Shown here: positions 46,195 to 53,261 of the stretch, one piece after another
How positions within the stretch are numbered: position 1 is the first letter of the stretch
How the letters are laid out: each line of letters starts with the position of its first letter
Assembly: GCA_024684815.1 (NCBI GenBank)
Contig: JAIKWL010000065.1
Coordinates: 1-64,000, forward strand
Length of the DNA stretch: 64,000 bases
Reading direction: 5' to 3'
Origin: Saccharofermentans sp.
GTDB taxonomy: Bacteria; Bacillota; Clostridia; Saccharofermentanales; Saccharofermentanaceae
Position numbers and translations under genes: made by a program
Notes under the pieces: generated by a model
The model's input: only the letters and a program-made list of their open reading frames with translations
Databases searched by the model: none
What the model was told of the DNA's origin: nothing

Positions 46195-46216
46195 AATCTA
46201 ATCCCTTTCGCAAACA

Positions 46217-46232
46217 GAACAAACGTTTGCTC
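46217..46232. promoter_or_regulatory. SOS-like dyad at recombinase promoter
   Basis: GAACAAACGTTTGCTC is a 16-bp dyad with one mismatched pair. It contains GAAC-N4-GTTT, close to the GAAC-N4-GTTC box of recA in this window, and lies just downstream of the -10 element. Confidence 0.5.
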
Positions 46233-46234
46233 AA

Positions 46235-46263
46235 ATTGTAGAGGGCTGAATAAAGCATGTCAA
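46235..46263 (-). promoter_or_regulatory. tnpW-recombinase promoter
   Basis: Minus-strand TTGACA, 17-bp spacer, TACAAT: close to consensus. Confidence 0.82.
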
Positions 46264-46275
46264 TACCGTATCCAC

Positions 46276-46312
46276 ATAAAAAGCGAAACAGTCCGTTTAA
46301 TGGACTGTTTCA
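46276..46312 (-). terminator. Terminator of the M56 receptor operon
   Basis: Minus-strand GAAACAGTCC-ATTAAAC-GGACTGTTTC followed by GCTTTTT. It isolates the repressor-receptor operon from the recombinase promoter. Confidence 0.88.
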
Positions 46313-46358
46313 CAAAAATCAGCAAAAATCAGTTTATCCCCAAAATTGCGACCACTTA

Positions 46359-49300
46359 TCAACCTTGTTCCGAAAGCATAAGATTAACTCGATTCTCAAT
46401 TATCTCTATGACATCATCCAGAGACTTCTGACCACTGTAATATGCAGGCATTTCCTCATTCATTATAACTAAGATTCCAGAATCCATATCCGGAACTGTA
46501 ACTGCATCTGAAATCTGATCAATATAGTAATCAACGATATCTGTTGAGATCGGAATATCTGATGCATCATAAGGGTTACGTCTGGAATTCTTCAGATCTA
46601 TATAGTTCTCAAACGAAATTTTCTGAGCACTTTTAAGAACAGGGTCAAAGTAGATATTTACCTGGTTTTGATATTCGGGAGACATCATAGACATCATAAA
46701 CTCCCATGCTGCATCCTGCAGAGCACAACAGCTCGTAATACCTATGCCTCTTCCACTGATAACCTCAGCATGTCCATCCGATGAAGGAAGACCTGTTATG
46801 GAATAGTTCTTATACGCTTTCCCATATAAATACACAAAAGATTCGAATGTCACACCCTCTATGATCTGCATATTTTTCATTTGCATCCAGTTTTGGTTAT
46901 CATATGGCATGACACCTGGGATTGAAGCAATATACTCATTTGTTACTTTAAAGTCTTCATTATCAAGCATAAGCTTTCCATCTTTAGAGAAGGATATACT
47001 GTCAGAATTTTTCATTAACGTTCTCATCAATGCCAGATTGTCATCATAGAGAATACTCTTGCCGGCATTCCTTTCATTTATGATATTGTCATACTGATCG
47101 AAAGTTAATCCAGCCGAACCCTCGTCTATAAAAGAATTCTTTATCATTAATGCTGTGCAATTGAAGCTGTAATCCAAGCGGTAATGCTTGCCGTCACGTC
47201 CGTTGGGTTCAGTTACAAACTCCATATAATCACCGTTATTAAGGCTTTTCTCAGATTTTATGCGCTTGGTAAGGTCAACAAGATAATCCAGACTGTTAAG
47301 TTGTGCGCTATCTGATCTGTAAATCACTATATCAGGTCCGTCTCCTTCCCTGATGTCAGACTTAAGAAGATCCACTGCGTCAGCTTCATAAGCAGTAATC
47401 AGAGTAAGGTCGTCATGGAATGCATCATTATCATAAACGCTTGTGGCAACATCGTAGTACTTATCGGTTACTTCGATAAAGTATTTGTCTGAGTTCCTGT
47501 TAAAGTCATTGATGGCGCCATATTCAAATTTGCTGATCCAATCAATATACGCAAGACTGAGTATCTTTTTACCATGATTGGGATTTTGAGCCGCTTTCTC
47601 CAGTTTTATAAGATGTGTAGTTGACATACCGCCCGTCGGAGACTGATCATCAATAAAAAGCACGATAGTGTCGTCTTTAGCCCACACAACTGCGTAATCT
47701 TCAAATCTGCCAAGTATATAAGTATCGTGAAGATCAGCCATAACAGTATCATCTTCTGTTCCGGAGATAGTTTTCGTGATCACTTTATTGTCACGGCATT
47801 CGAAAACCCCGCAATCAGGTACATAGTCCACCCAATTCAGATTATCCTTTGTTTCTGCAACTTCCATCTCAAAAGAATTCAGATCCACAGTACAGAAAAG
47901 ACTTTTTCTGATACCGTTATCGGTAATCTCAGCAGTGATTGAGACTCCGTCTCCGTATTTCATTAGGTTGCCAATATAATTAACCTGAACATCATTTCCA
48001 AATTCAGGAGCAAAGAATCTCGTGTTCCCGCCTTCAACTACACAGATTTTGTACGAATTATGATCGAAGTCACCCATAGACATTAGATATACGAGCTTAT
48101 CATTTACTCCGGTCATTGTAATTACTTGTGAGAACATGCTTCCATCATCAGGGAGTTCTATCGAAAACGGATTCTTCAACGTTGCATTGTCAAAATCAAT
48201 TTCGTATCCGACATTAACAAGAGAATCCAATTGGGCATCATAATGATTGATAACCGCATAATACTTATCATTCAACTTATATAGCGTCTCAGGAGCATAG
48301 AAGATGACACCCTCTCCAAAATAATCGGAAAGACGCACCTGTCCGAGCAATTCGCCTTCATACGAATAATGTCTCAATATTGAATCGTTTGAATCCTTAT
48401 TATGAATCATGAAAACAAGAATTACAGAATCCTCATCTGCAGCAAAGAAATTGTTATTCAGATCCCAAAACTCCTTGTTCACTTCTTTCTTAATGTCGTC
48501 TGGAGTAATGACTGTTTCAGTATCATTCCACCACGGATCATTTGCAGAGACTTCTCTGACATTTCTGGAAGTGTTTACAAAAGAACAGCTTGTAACTGTC
48601 AGTATAGCCGCCATGCTCAACGCCAGAGCCTTCCGGCTGTTATCTACAGGTCTCTTAATACTGATGATCCTCTTCTTCATCATCTCATATCCGCTCTTCA
48701 TCCCGGTTGAAAGTGTAAACAGTGTTGCTGTGCTTGACTGCTGCTGGAGCATTCCAAGGAGTGTTCTGGCATAGTCTTTGGAAAAATCTTCGCCATACAC
48801 CTTCATAACCTCTTCATCGCAAGCCAATTCACAATCAAATCCGGAAAGAATAAACGCCGCCCAGATAACCGGGTTATACCAGTTAAGGAAGAGAACCAGA
48901 TATCTGATAAGTACCCACAAATAATCGCTGTGCTTATAGTGACATGCTTCGTGGCAGATTACATACTCACTTACTTTCTGTAAATCATTGTCAACATAGA
49001 TTTTATTGAACAGAAGGAAAGGGGTTTCTTTATGCCCGATACTATAAATCTTTAGTCCGCTAGAAGGATCTCTACCGATATATTTCCTGTTGCGTCTGCA
49101 ATACGAGATAAAACCGATATTGTACGCTATCAGAGCAGCTATAAGAACAGCAGAGACAAGATAACTGCTGTTCATTAAAACTGATTCTATCTTTTTCGTT
49201 TCACTTTGTTTTGCATTTGATACCACTGCATGTTTTTCCGGTATCGGATCATGTTCATTGATTATCTCAGGTTCATATTGTATTTCGTGATCTGCAGTAT

Positions 49301-49589
49301 ACAGATTATCGGAGCCTTCCGATTCAGTCTGTATATCTTCAGTCACAACCACAGGGGAGATACTGTCTGTTTCTTTATATGTAGCAGTTTCGCTTTTTGC
49401 AGTAAACAAGTTATTCCATATGTCTGCTACCGGAACATCAAACCTTACAAACGGCATTAATACCATATAGAGCGGAATTACAATCCAGAAAGCATACTGG
49501 TACCTTCTTCGAATCTTTCCGTTCGATAATGCTCTGATAATGATTATGCCGATAGTTAAAATCGAAATGCCGATGATGTAGCGCAACAT
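46359..49589 (-). CDS. BlaR1-like M56 metalloprotease fused to extracellular solute-binding domain
   Basis: This 1076-residue protein has three N-terminal membrane helices (about 2-20, 32-50, 141-163) around an M56 peptidase domain with zinc motif HEACHYKHSD (213-222) and the distal ELACDEE (254-260). A fourth helix follows at about 321-338. After it comes an outside part: a beta-rich, propeller-like region (about 345-665), then a family 1-type ABC solute-binding domain (about 673-1065; DFNRNSDKYFIEV, GDGPDIVIYRS, DAAWEFMMSMMSPEYQNQ). In BlaR1 the outside sensor is a penicillin-binding domain; here it is replaced. The gene is two bases from the BlaI-like repressor. It likely senses a sugar or peptide and cleaves the repressor, which is inference. 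Confidence 0.88.
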   Translation of the reverse strand: MLRYIIGISILTIGIIIIRALSNGKIRRRYQYAFWIVIPLYMVLMPFVRFDVPVADIWNNLFTAKSETATYKETDSISPVVVTEDIQTESEGSDNLYTADHEIQYEPEIINEHDPIPEKHAVVSNAKQSETKKIESVLMNSSYLVSAVLIAALIAYNIGFISYCRRNRKYIGRDPSSGLKIYSIGHKETPFLLFNKIYVDNDLQKVSEYVICHEACHYKHSDYLWVLIRYLVLFLNWYNPVIWAAFILSGFDCELACDEEVMKVYGEDFSKDYARTLLGMLQQQSSTATLFTLSTGMKSGYEMMKKRIISIKRPVDNSRKALALSMAAILTVTSCSFVNTSRNVREVSANDPWWNDTETVITPDDIKKEVNKEFWDLNNNFFAADEDSVILVFMIHNKDSNDSILRHYSYEGELLGQVRLSDYFGEGVIFYAPETLYKLNDKYYAVINHYDAQLDSLVNVGYEIDFDNATLKNPFSIELPDDGSMFSQVITMTGVNDKLVYLMSMGDFDHNSYKICVVEGGNTRFFAPEFGNDVQVNYIGNLMKYGDGVSITAEITDNGIRKSLFCTVDLNSFEMEVAETKDNLNWVDYVPDCGVFECRDNKVITKTISGTEDDTVMADLHDTYILGRFEDYAVVWAKDDTIVLFIDDQSPTGGMSTTHLIKLEKAAQNPNHGKKILSLAYIDWISKFEYGAINDFNRNSDKYFIEVTDKYYDVATSVYDNDAFHDDLTLITAYEADAVDLLKSDIREGDGPDIVIYRSDSAQLNSLDYLVDLTKRIKSEKSLNNGDYMEFVTEPNGRDGKHYRLDYSFNCTALMIKNSFIDEGSAGLTFDQYDNIINERNAGKSILYDDNLALMRTLMKNSDSISFSKDGKLMLDNEDFKVTNEYIASIPGVMPYDNQNWMQMKNMQIIEGVTFESFVYLYGKAYKNYSITGLPSSDGHAEVISGRGIGITSCCALQDAAWEFMMSMMSPEYQNQVNIYFDPVLKSAQKISFENYIDLKNSRRNPYDASDIPISTDIVDYYIDQISDAVTVPDMDSGILVIMNEEMPAYYSGQKSLDDVIEIIENRVNLMLSEQG

Positions 49590-49590
49590 A

Positions 49591-49947
49591 TCAATCCTCT
49601 TCGATTATCCTTTTAAGTTCTTCTAACTGTTCTTTAGTGAGCTTGTCTGAACACTTCAGATTTGAGATAAGTAATCCAACATTACCGCCATACACTTTAT
49701 CCAGGAAAGATGTTGTCTCTTCAAGTTCAGCCTCTGTTCTATCTATAGCAGCACTGAACCACTTGGTTCTTCCTTCTTGCACAAAAGTAACTATGCCTTT
49801 TTCAACCATACGATTAAGCAAGGTTATGATCGTCTGCTTGGACCATCCGGTTGTTGTATCTAGGGTTCTTGTAAGTTCCATTAAAGTCATAGATTTATTA
49901 GCCCAAAGACAATTGACTATCTTCCATTCTGAATCTGTTAAACGCAT
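49591..49947 (-). CDS. BlaI/MecI-family transcriptional repressor
   Basis: This 118-residue winged-helix protein matches BlaI, MecI and CopY in length and layout: LTDSEWKIVNCLWANKSMTL, WSKQTIITLLNRMVEKGIVTFVQEGRTKWF, then a C-terminal dimerisation helix region. Such repressors are cut by an M56 receptor to derepress their operon. It heads an operon with the M56/solute-binding receptor. The start follows TTTGGAGGAATTATTGTAA. No beta-lactamase or PBP2a gene is near, so antibiotic resistance is not implied. Confidence 0.92.
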   Translation of the reverse strand: MRLTDSEWKIVNCLWANKSMTLMELTRTLDTTTGWSKQTIITLLNRMVEKGIVTFVQEGRTKWFSAAIDRTEAELEETTSFLDKVYGGNVGLLISNLKCSDKLTKEQLEELKRIIEED

Positions 49948-49964
49948 TTACAATAATTCCTCCA

Positions 49965-50020
49965 AAGTGGTCTACTTCTGTTTACCAATATACTACGTTG
50001 GTCGACAAGAGTCAACCAAC
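49965..50020 (-). promoter_or_regulatory. BlaI-type promoter with two operator-like dyads
   Basis: A minus-strand promoter TTGACT, 17-bp spacer, TATATT (49987-50015). It is overlapped by a dyad with 10-bp arms GTTGGTCGAC and GTCAACCAAC separated by AAGA (49997-50020, one mismatch). A second dyad, AAGTGGTCTACTT (49965-49977), lies between the promoter and the ribosome binding site. The layout fits autoregulation by the encoded repressor. Confidence 0.7.
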
Positions 50021-50088
50021 AATGCTATTATTCAGTTCAATTTTGTCCGCATATAAGAGTTATGTTCATCGATGCTCCTGTATGTTAG

Positions 50089-50097
50089 TGATACAAT
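50089..50097 (+). promoter_or_regulatory. Extended -10 promoter of toxin gene
   Basis: TGATACAAT, an extended -10 element with no clear -35, seven bases before the left inverted repeat of the toxin locus. Confidence 0.45.
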
Positions 50098-50173
50098 AAT
50101 CCCGGGTGTTATCCACACGGCATAGGCGGTTACCTCTAGTTGCCTTTGAAAAAAGGTCGAGGAGGTGGTGCTG

Positions 50174-50257
50174 ATGAGCGATTATGAAATTCTGATCGTG
50201 GTCCTGACCATTATCGCAATAGTAGTAACTTTGATCATTGAGTACATAAAAAAATGA
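50174..50257 (+). CDS. 27-residue hydrophobic peptide, type I toxin (holin-like toxin family)
   Basis: The peptide starts MSDYEILIVVLTI and ends EYIKK: a short polar head, one membrane helix, and a basic tail. This pattern (Met-x-x-Tyr-Glu then hydrophobic) is that of putative holin-like type I toxins of Firmicutes. A very strong GAGGAGGTGG site precedes the ATG. The gene is too short for ordinary gene finders. It sits between inverted repeats, with a convergent antisense RNA gene and a terminator just past its stop. If real, it would damage the membrane when unrepressed. Toxicity is inferred from family resemblance only. Confidence 0.7.
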   Translation: MSDYEILIVVLTIIAIVVTLIIEYIKK

Positions 50258-50285
50258 CCGCCCCTGTACCAAAAGTTGCGGTCAT
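50247..50285. terminator. Shared terminator of toxin locus
   Basis: ATGACCGC (50254-50261) pairs with GCGGTCAT (50278-50285). The T-run is strong on the minus strand and weak on the plus strand, so plus-strand read-through into the right repeat is plausible. Confidence 0.7.
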
Positions 50286-50333
50286 TATTGACATAATACT
50301 GAGGTAACCGTCTAGTGGGTAACACCTCTTTAC
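50247..50333 (-). ncRNA. Candidate antisense RNA (type I antitoxin)
   Basis: A minus-strand promoter points at the toxin, and a terminator (stem ATGACCGC/GCGGTCAT, then seven T) lies at its stop codon. The RNA of about 85 bases would be complementary to the 3' part of a longer toxin mRNA. Confidence 0.55.
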
Positions 50334-50339
50334 ATCTAC

Positions 50340-50367
50340 ATAATACCACACAAGACTCAATTATCAA
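50340..50367 (-). promoter_or_regulatory. Antisense RNA promoter
   Basis: Minus-strand TTGATA, 16-bp spacer, TATTAT, facing the toxin gene. Confidence 0.6.
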
Positions 50368-50416
50368 TAATTCAACTATTACAACTATATATTTACTATC
50401 AGCTATTCTGAAAATC

Positions 50417-50629
50417 ACTTCGGAACGGATATGCAAGCAACGCGTTTGTGTACCACAAACACTACTAGCATGTCAGGGGACACTTCCCCTGAGACCCCGA
50501 GGTGTTCTCATCGAACATAAAAAATGAACAATCTCCGAAATGTGATTACAAGGGTTTCAGGGATTCCCTGACAAGCTATTTGCGCATTTGTATATACATG
50601 CGCGATGCTTGTTCGTCCGTTCCGAAGTA
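50417..50629. repeat. Large inverted repeat in non-coding part of island
   Basis: ACTTCGGAACGGA (from 50417) recurs exactly inverted as TCCGTTCCGAAGT near 50616-50629. The similarity continues inward (CAAGCAACGCG against CGCGATGCTTG). Inside are two smaller hairpins, TCAGGGGA-CACT-TCCCCTGA (50473-50492) and TCAGGGA-T-TCCCTGA (50557-50571). No gene is seen in 50370-50935. Confidence 0.75.
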
Positions 50630-50669
50630 ATATGATAACCAAAACAATGAAGTCCGTAAGCAAGTCTTA

Positions 50670-50745
50670 TTACTTCTTCCAGAAGTAACGCCTTATGACT
50701 TTTGACACTGCGCATCAAAAGTCAAGGCGCCCTTCGGGATCATTT
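50670..50745. other. oriT-like sequence, MOBQ/RSF1010 type, without relaxase
   Basis: A hairpin TTACTTCT-TCC-AGAAGTAA is followed by a second one. The second has arms CGCCTTATGACTTTTGA and TCAAAAGTCAAGGCG (two-base bulge) around a 9-base loop. Directly after comes GCGCCCTTCGGGAT. Transfer origins of RSF1010/pIP501/pGO1-type plasmids have an inverted repeat followed by a nick region containing GCGCCCT and, in Gram-positive members, CGGGAT. The match is by memory of those motifs. Confidence 0.6.
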
Positions 50746-50754
50746 TACGAAATA

Positions 50755-50786
50755 GACCGACAGGATGTATTATAATCCTATCGGTC
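50755..50786. terminator. Hairpin at right side of island
   Basis: GACCGACAGGAT pairs with ATCCTATCGGTC (one mismatch). Tails are only moderately T-rich. It could end plus-strand transcripts or mark the island boundary. Confidence 0.5.
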
Positions 50787-50880
50787 TTATTACATTTAAA
50801 CTGATGCTATGCTTTGTCTTTGCGTAACTGCCTTATGAATACAAACCAAGATATTTATGCTATATTAACTTTTGAATTAG

Positions 50881-50914
50881 AACGGCATCCGCATAAGATT
50901 TTTTATGCACCGTT
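50881..50914 (+). promoter_or_regulatory. 5' leader hairpin of small membrane gene
   Basis: AACGG and GCATAA pair with TTATGC and CCGTT, just before the AGGGAGG ribosome binding site. It may tune translation. Confidence 0.4.
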
Positions 50915-50935
50915 TCAATAAGGGAGGATTAAAAA

Positions 50936-51193
50936 ATGGAAAACAACAACATACCTGAAGAGTACCGTCCGATCTCGATGTGGGGCTACTTCGGATATGA
51001 GATCTTATTCTCTATCCCGATCGTCGGCTTCATATGTCTTATCATTTTCGCTATAGGTGCCAAGAATGTAAACAAGAAGAACTTTGCCAGATCCTACTTC
51101 TGCTACACGATCATCTGCTTCGTAGTATTCATGGTCATACTGGCGATAGTGATGGCAACAGGCGCGATAGAAAGCATTACCGGAAGTTTCTAA
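50936..51193 (+). CDS. Small two-helix membrane protein
   Basis: This 85-residue protein starts MENNNIPEEYRPISMWGYFG after GGGAGGATTAAAAA. It has two membrane helices (about 22-41 and 55-75) separated by a short polar loop with NVNKKNFARSYF. Similar short proteins are common in Lachnospiraceae-like genomes with no known function. It stands alone between a leader hairpin and a strong terminator. Confidence 0.75.
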   Translation: MENNNIPEEYRPISMWGYFGYEILFSIPIVGFICLIIFAIGAKNVNKKNFARSYFCYTIICFVVFMVILAIVMATGAIESITGSF

Positions 51194-51216
51194 GACACCC
51201 TGAAAACACTAAAACA

Positions 51217-51253
51217 AAAGCTTATTCCCGGCGTTACGCCGGGGATAAGCTTT
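51217..51253. terminator. Bidirectional terminator
   Basis: AAAGCTTATTCCCGGCG pairs with its near-complement CGCCGGGGATAAGCTTT. It separates two convergent genes, and the stop codon of the minus-strand gene falls in the base of the stem. Confidence 0.9.
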
Positions 51254-53147
51254 ATTCATCTAAGACAGTCTCGATCGTTACCTGATCGTCTTTATCAAAG
51301 TTACCGGTGATACCGTATCCGGTATTCGGAACAGCCATCGAATAGACAACATCAAGAGATAACAGGACCAAAAGAATAAGGATAATCGGCAAAAGGATCT
51401 TCCGTTTGATCTTTCTGATCATGTTGTCGAGCAATGGTGCCAGGACATAGATGAAAGCCAGGCCGCACACACCGAATACGAATAAACCTTCTGCGCAGAT
51501 GCGTCCGTTAAGATTGAGGAAATAGCCCTCGTAATTCCACCATTTTGCATTGAATACCGTCTCAAGAAGCCATCCGCTGAAATACTCCACGGTTCCGCAG
51601 AGCGTGATCGTAGCCACGAAGAAAATAAATGGTCTTTTGCGGAACTTATTGAGAATGACCAGAACTATCATTCCGCCAACTCCGTAGATCGGAAGCCACG
51701 GGCCGTGCAAAACGCCTCTGTTGATCAGTCTTCCCTTCATCAGGAAGTAATACAGCAGTTCCCATGTCCAGCCGAAATTCGCGAAAATAAAAAATAAAGT
51801 AACCAGGGACAGAACAGAATAGTGTCTAAGATAATGGATGCTCTCAAGGCCCTTGATCTTGCGCTGTTCAGGAATCGGTGAGAGCCTTGAAGGATAGACA
51901 AGTCCCTTCGCCTCCTTCTCAAAGGCCAGCATCTTCATCTTGCGCGCCTCGTGATTCTCATATTCGATCTCGTCCTTGCTGTTCCACAATACAACGCCGA
52001 AGTGCTTTGCAAAGAACTTTTCTCTTTTGCCTTCAAGGCCTTCTATTGCATACTCCGGCTTTTCGATCTCCTCAAGAACATCAGAATACGTATCAAGCAG
52101 AGTATTGGAATCCGCTCTTACAAAAAGATAATCATCGTTAAGTATCTCTGTACCGGGAATGTTCTTTTCTTTGGAATACTGTCTTATCTTTGCATAAAAC
52201 TCAGAATAGCAGCATACAAAATAGGGATTCGCATAAAGAATATTGGCAACACCCAATGTGAGAAAACCGAGCAGATACCATCCGATAAAACTGACAAACA
52301 GAGCGAACACTTTCCGCTTGTTGCCTTTCATCATCCTCCAGGACAGTTTTAACGCCTCAAAAGGTCTGACATCAGGGTTTTCCGCAATGATATAAGGAAC
52401 AAGTATCAGGCCACAGTGAACTATGGGAAATCCGATGACCGTTGCCATGCCCAGGATCTCAAAGACCGTTTTCAGTGCCATTACCAACGAGGCTCTGGTC
52501 CATCTCTTCATCCTTATGAGAAACAGATACCTGGAGAACGGAACCCTCTTATATATCCTTCCTTCAAGGAATATTCGTCGGCTTGCGGCAATATAGACAT
52601 TACGGACATATACCCATGAAAACGCAGCAAACATCAGGATAAGGATCGTTACAATTATTTGGGCGGCGTTCTCGGTAACAGAGAACTGTAATATGACGGA
52701 ATAGATATTCGAGACGATCGTTTCATTAACCACATAGTTGATCAGCTGATTTAATATTCCTCTTGTCCTGCCAAAGATCTCGTTAGTCTCTTTATCATAG
52801 AAAGAAACGCTGTACAAAGTATGTTTAGCGGCGGTATAAAGCGAGTCCGCATCTTCGTCGATAGTGTTATATGCTTTTTCCAGACGCTTAACATCCTGGA
52901 CACCGGTGAATTCATACACTGCGTTAACCGCATCTGAAATTACCTGTCTTCTGACGCTGATAAGATTATCTGAAGTTAAGAACTCCGAGGATATGATCAA
53001 AGCAAAAAGACATGCAACAACATACATCAGATAATGATGCTTAAGATTAGTCCTAGCTTCACGTTTAAGCATTCTGCGTGAAAACACAAATCTGTCGTTA
53101 CTGCTCTCCAAAAAAGAGTCACCCCCATCCAACGTCAATTCTAACAT
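51252..53147 (-). CDS. Large membrane protein, DUF975 plus putative ABC-transporter type IV domain
   Basis: This 631-residue protein has two parts. Residues about 25-320 resemble DUF975 (FSRRMLKREARTNLKHHY, YIAASRRIFLEGR, ALKLSWRMMKGNKRKVFAL). Residues about 430-610 resemble the putative ABC-transporter type IV family (FGWTWELLYYF, GVLHGPWLPIYGVGG, GTVEYFSGWLLETVF, WWNYEGYFLNLNGRICAEG). At least ten membrane helices are evident. No ATPase gene is adjacent, so transport is unproven. The true start may lie a few codons later, since no good ribosome binding site precedes ATG 53147. Confidence 0.78.
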   Translation of the reverse strand: MLELTLDGGDSFLESSNDRFVFSRRMLKREARTNLKHHYLMYVVACLFALIISSEFLTSDNLISVRRQVISDAVNAVYEFTGVQDVKRLEKAYNTIDEDADSLYTAAKHTLYSVSFYDKETNEIFGRTRGILNQLINYVVNETIVSNIYSVILQFSVTENAAQIIVTILILMFAAFSWVYVRNVYIAASRRIFLEGRIYKRVPFSRYLFLIRMKRWTRASLVMALKTVFEILGMATVIGFPIVHCGLILVPYIIAENPDVRPFEALKLSWRMMKGNKRKVFALFVSFIGWYLLGFLTLGVANILYANPYFVCCYSEFYAKIRQYSKEKNIPGTEILNDDYLFVRADSNTLLDTYSDVLEEIEKPEYAIEGLEGKREKFFAKHFGVVLWNSKDEIEYENHEARKMKMLAFEKEAKGLVYPSRLSPIPEQRKIKGLESIHYLRHYSVLSLVTLFFIFANFGWTWELLYYFLMKGRLINRGVLHGPWLPIYGVGGMIVLVILNKFRKRPFIFFVATITLCGTVEYFSGWLLETVFNAKWWNYEGYFLNLNGRICAEGLFVFGVCGLAFIYVLAPLLDNMIRKIKRKILLPIILILLVLLSLDVVYSMAVPNTGYGITGNFDKDDQVTIETVLDE

Positions 53148-53182
53148 AAAAGAATAAAGACAAATGTTTTATATGTTCGAAA

Positions 53183-53225
53183 ACAAAAATCTCTCACAAT
53201 TAAAATAAATGATTGTGAGAGATTT
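53183..53225 (-). terminator. Terminator of SDR gene
   Basis: Minus-strand AAATCTCTCACAAT pairs with ATTGTGAGAGATTT, followed by TTG; a long perfect stem. Confidence 0.82.
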
Positions 53226-53261
53226 AATATCAGATTATCTGAAATCGTATTTATTTATAAA

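Larger units (their letters stand above)
50105..50326. repeat. Inverted repeats flanking toxin-antitoxin locus
   Basis: GGTGTTATCCAC (50105-50116) and CGGTTACCTC (50127-50136) recur inverted as GAGGTAACCG (50301-50310) and GTGGGTAACACC (50315-50326), with one mismatch in total. A full-length plus transcript would form a panhandle between its 5' and 3' ends. The opposite-strand RNA would begin with the same sequence. Confidence 0.85.

Noticed and set aside
46359..49947. Beta-lactam resistance operon (bla/mec)
   Set aside because: The penicillin-binding sensor is replaced by a solute-binding domain, and no beta-lactamase or PBP2a gene lies nearby.
50417..50629. Insertion-sequence ends
   Set aside because: The inverted repeat encloses no transposase, and no flanking target duplication was found.
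44145..50935. Attachment-site core repeats bounding the island
   Set aside because: I looked for matching short repeats at both edges and found none convincing; serine recombinase cores can be only two bases long.
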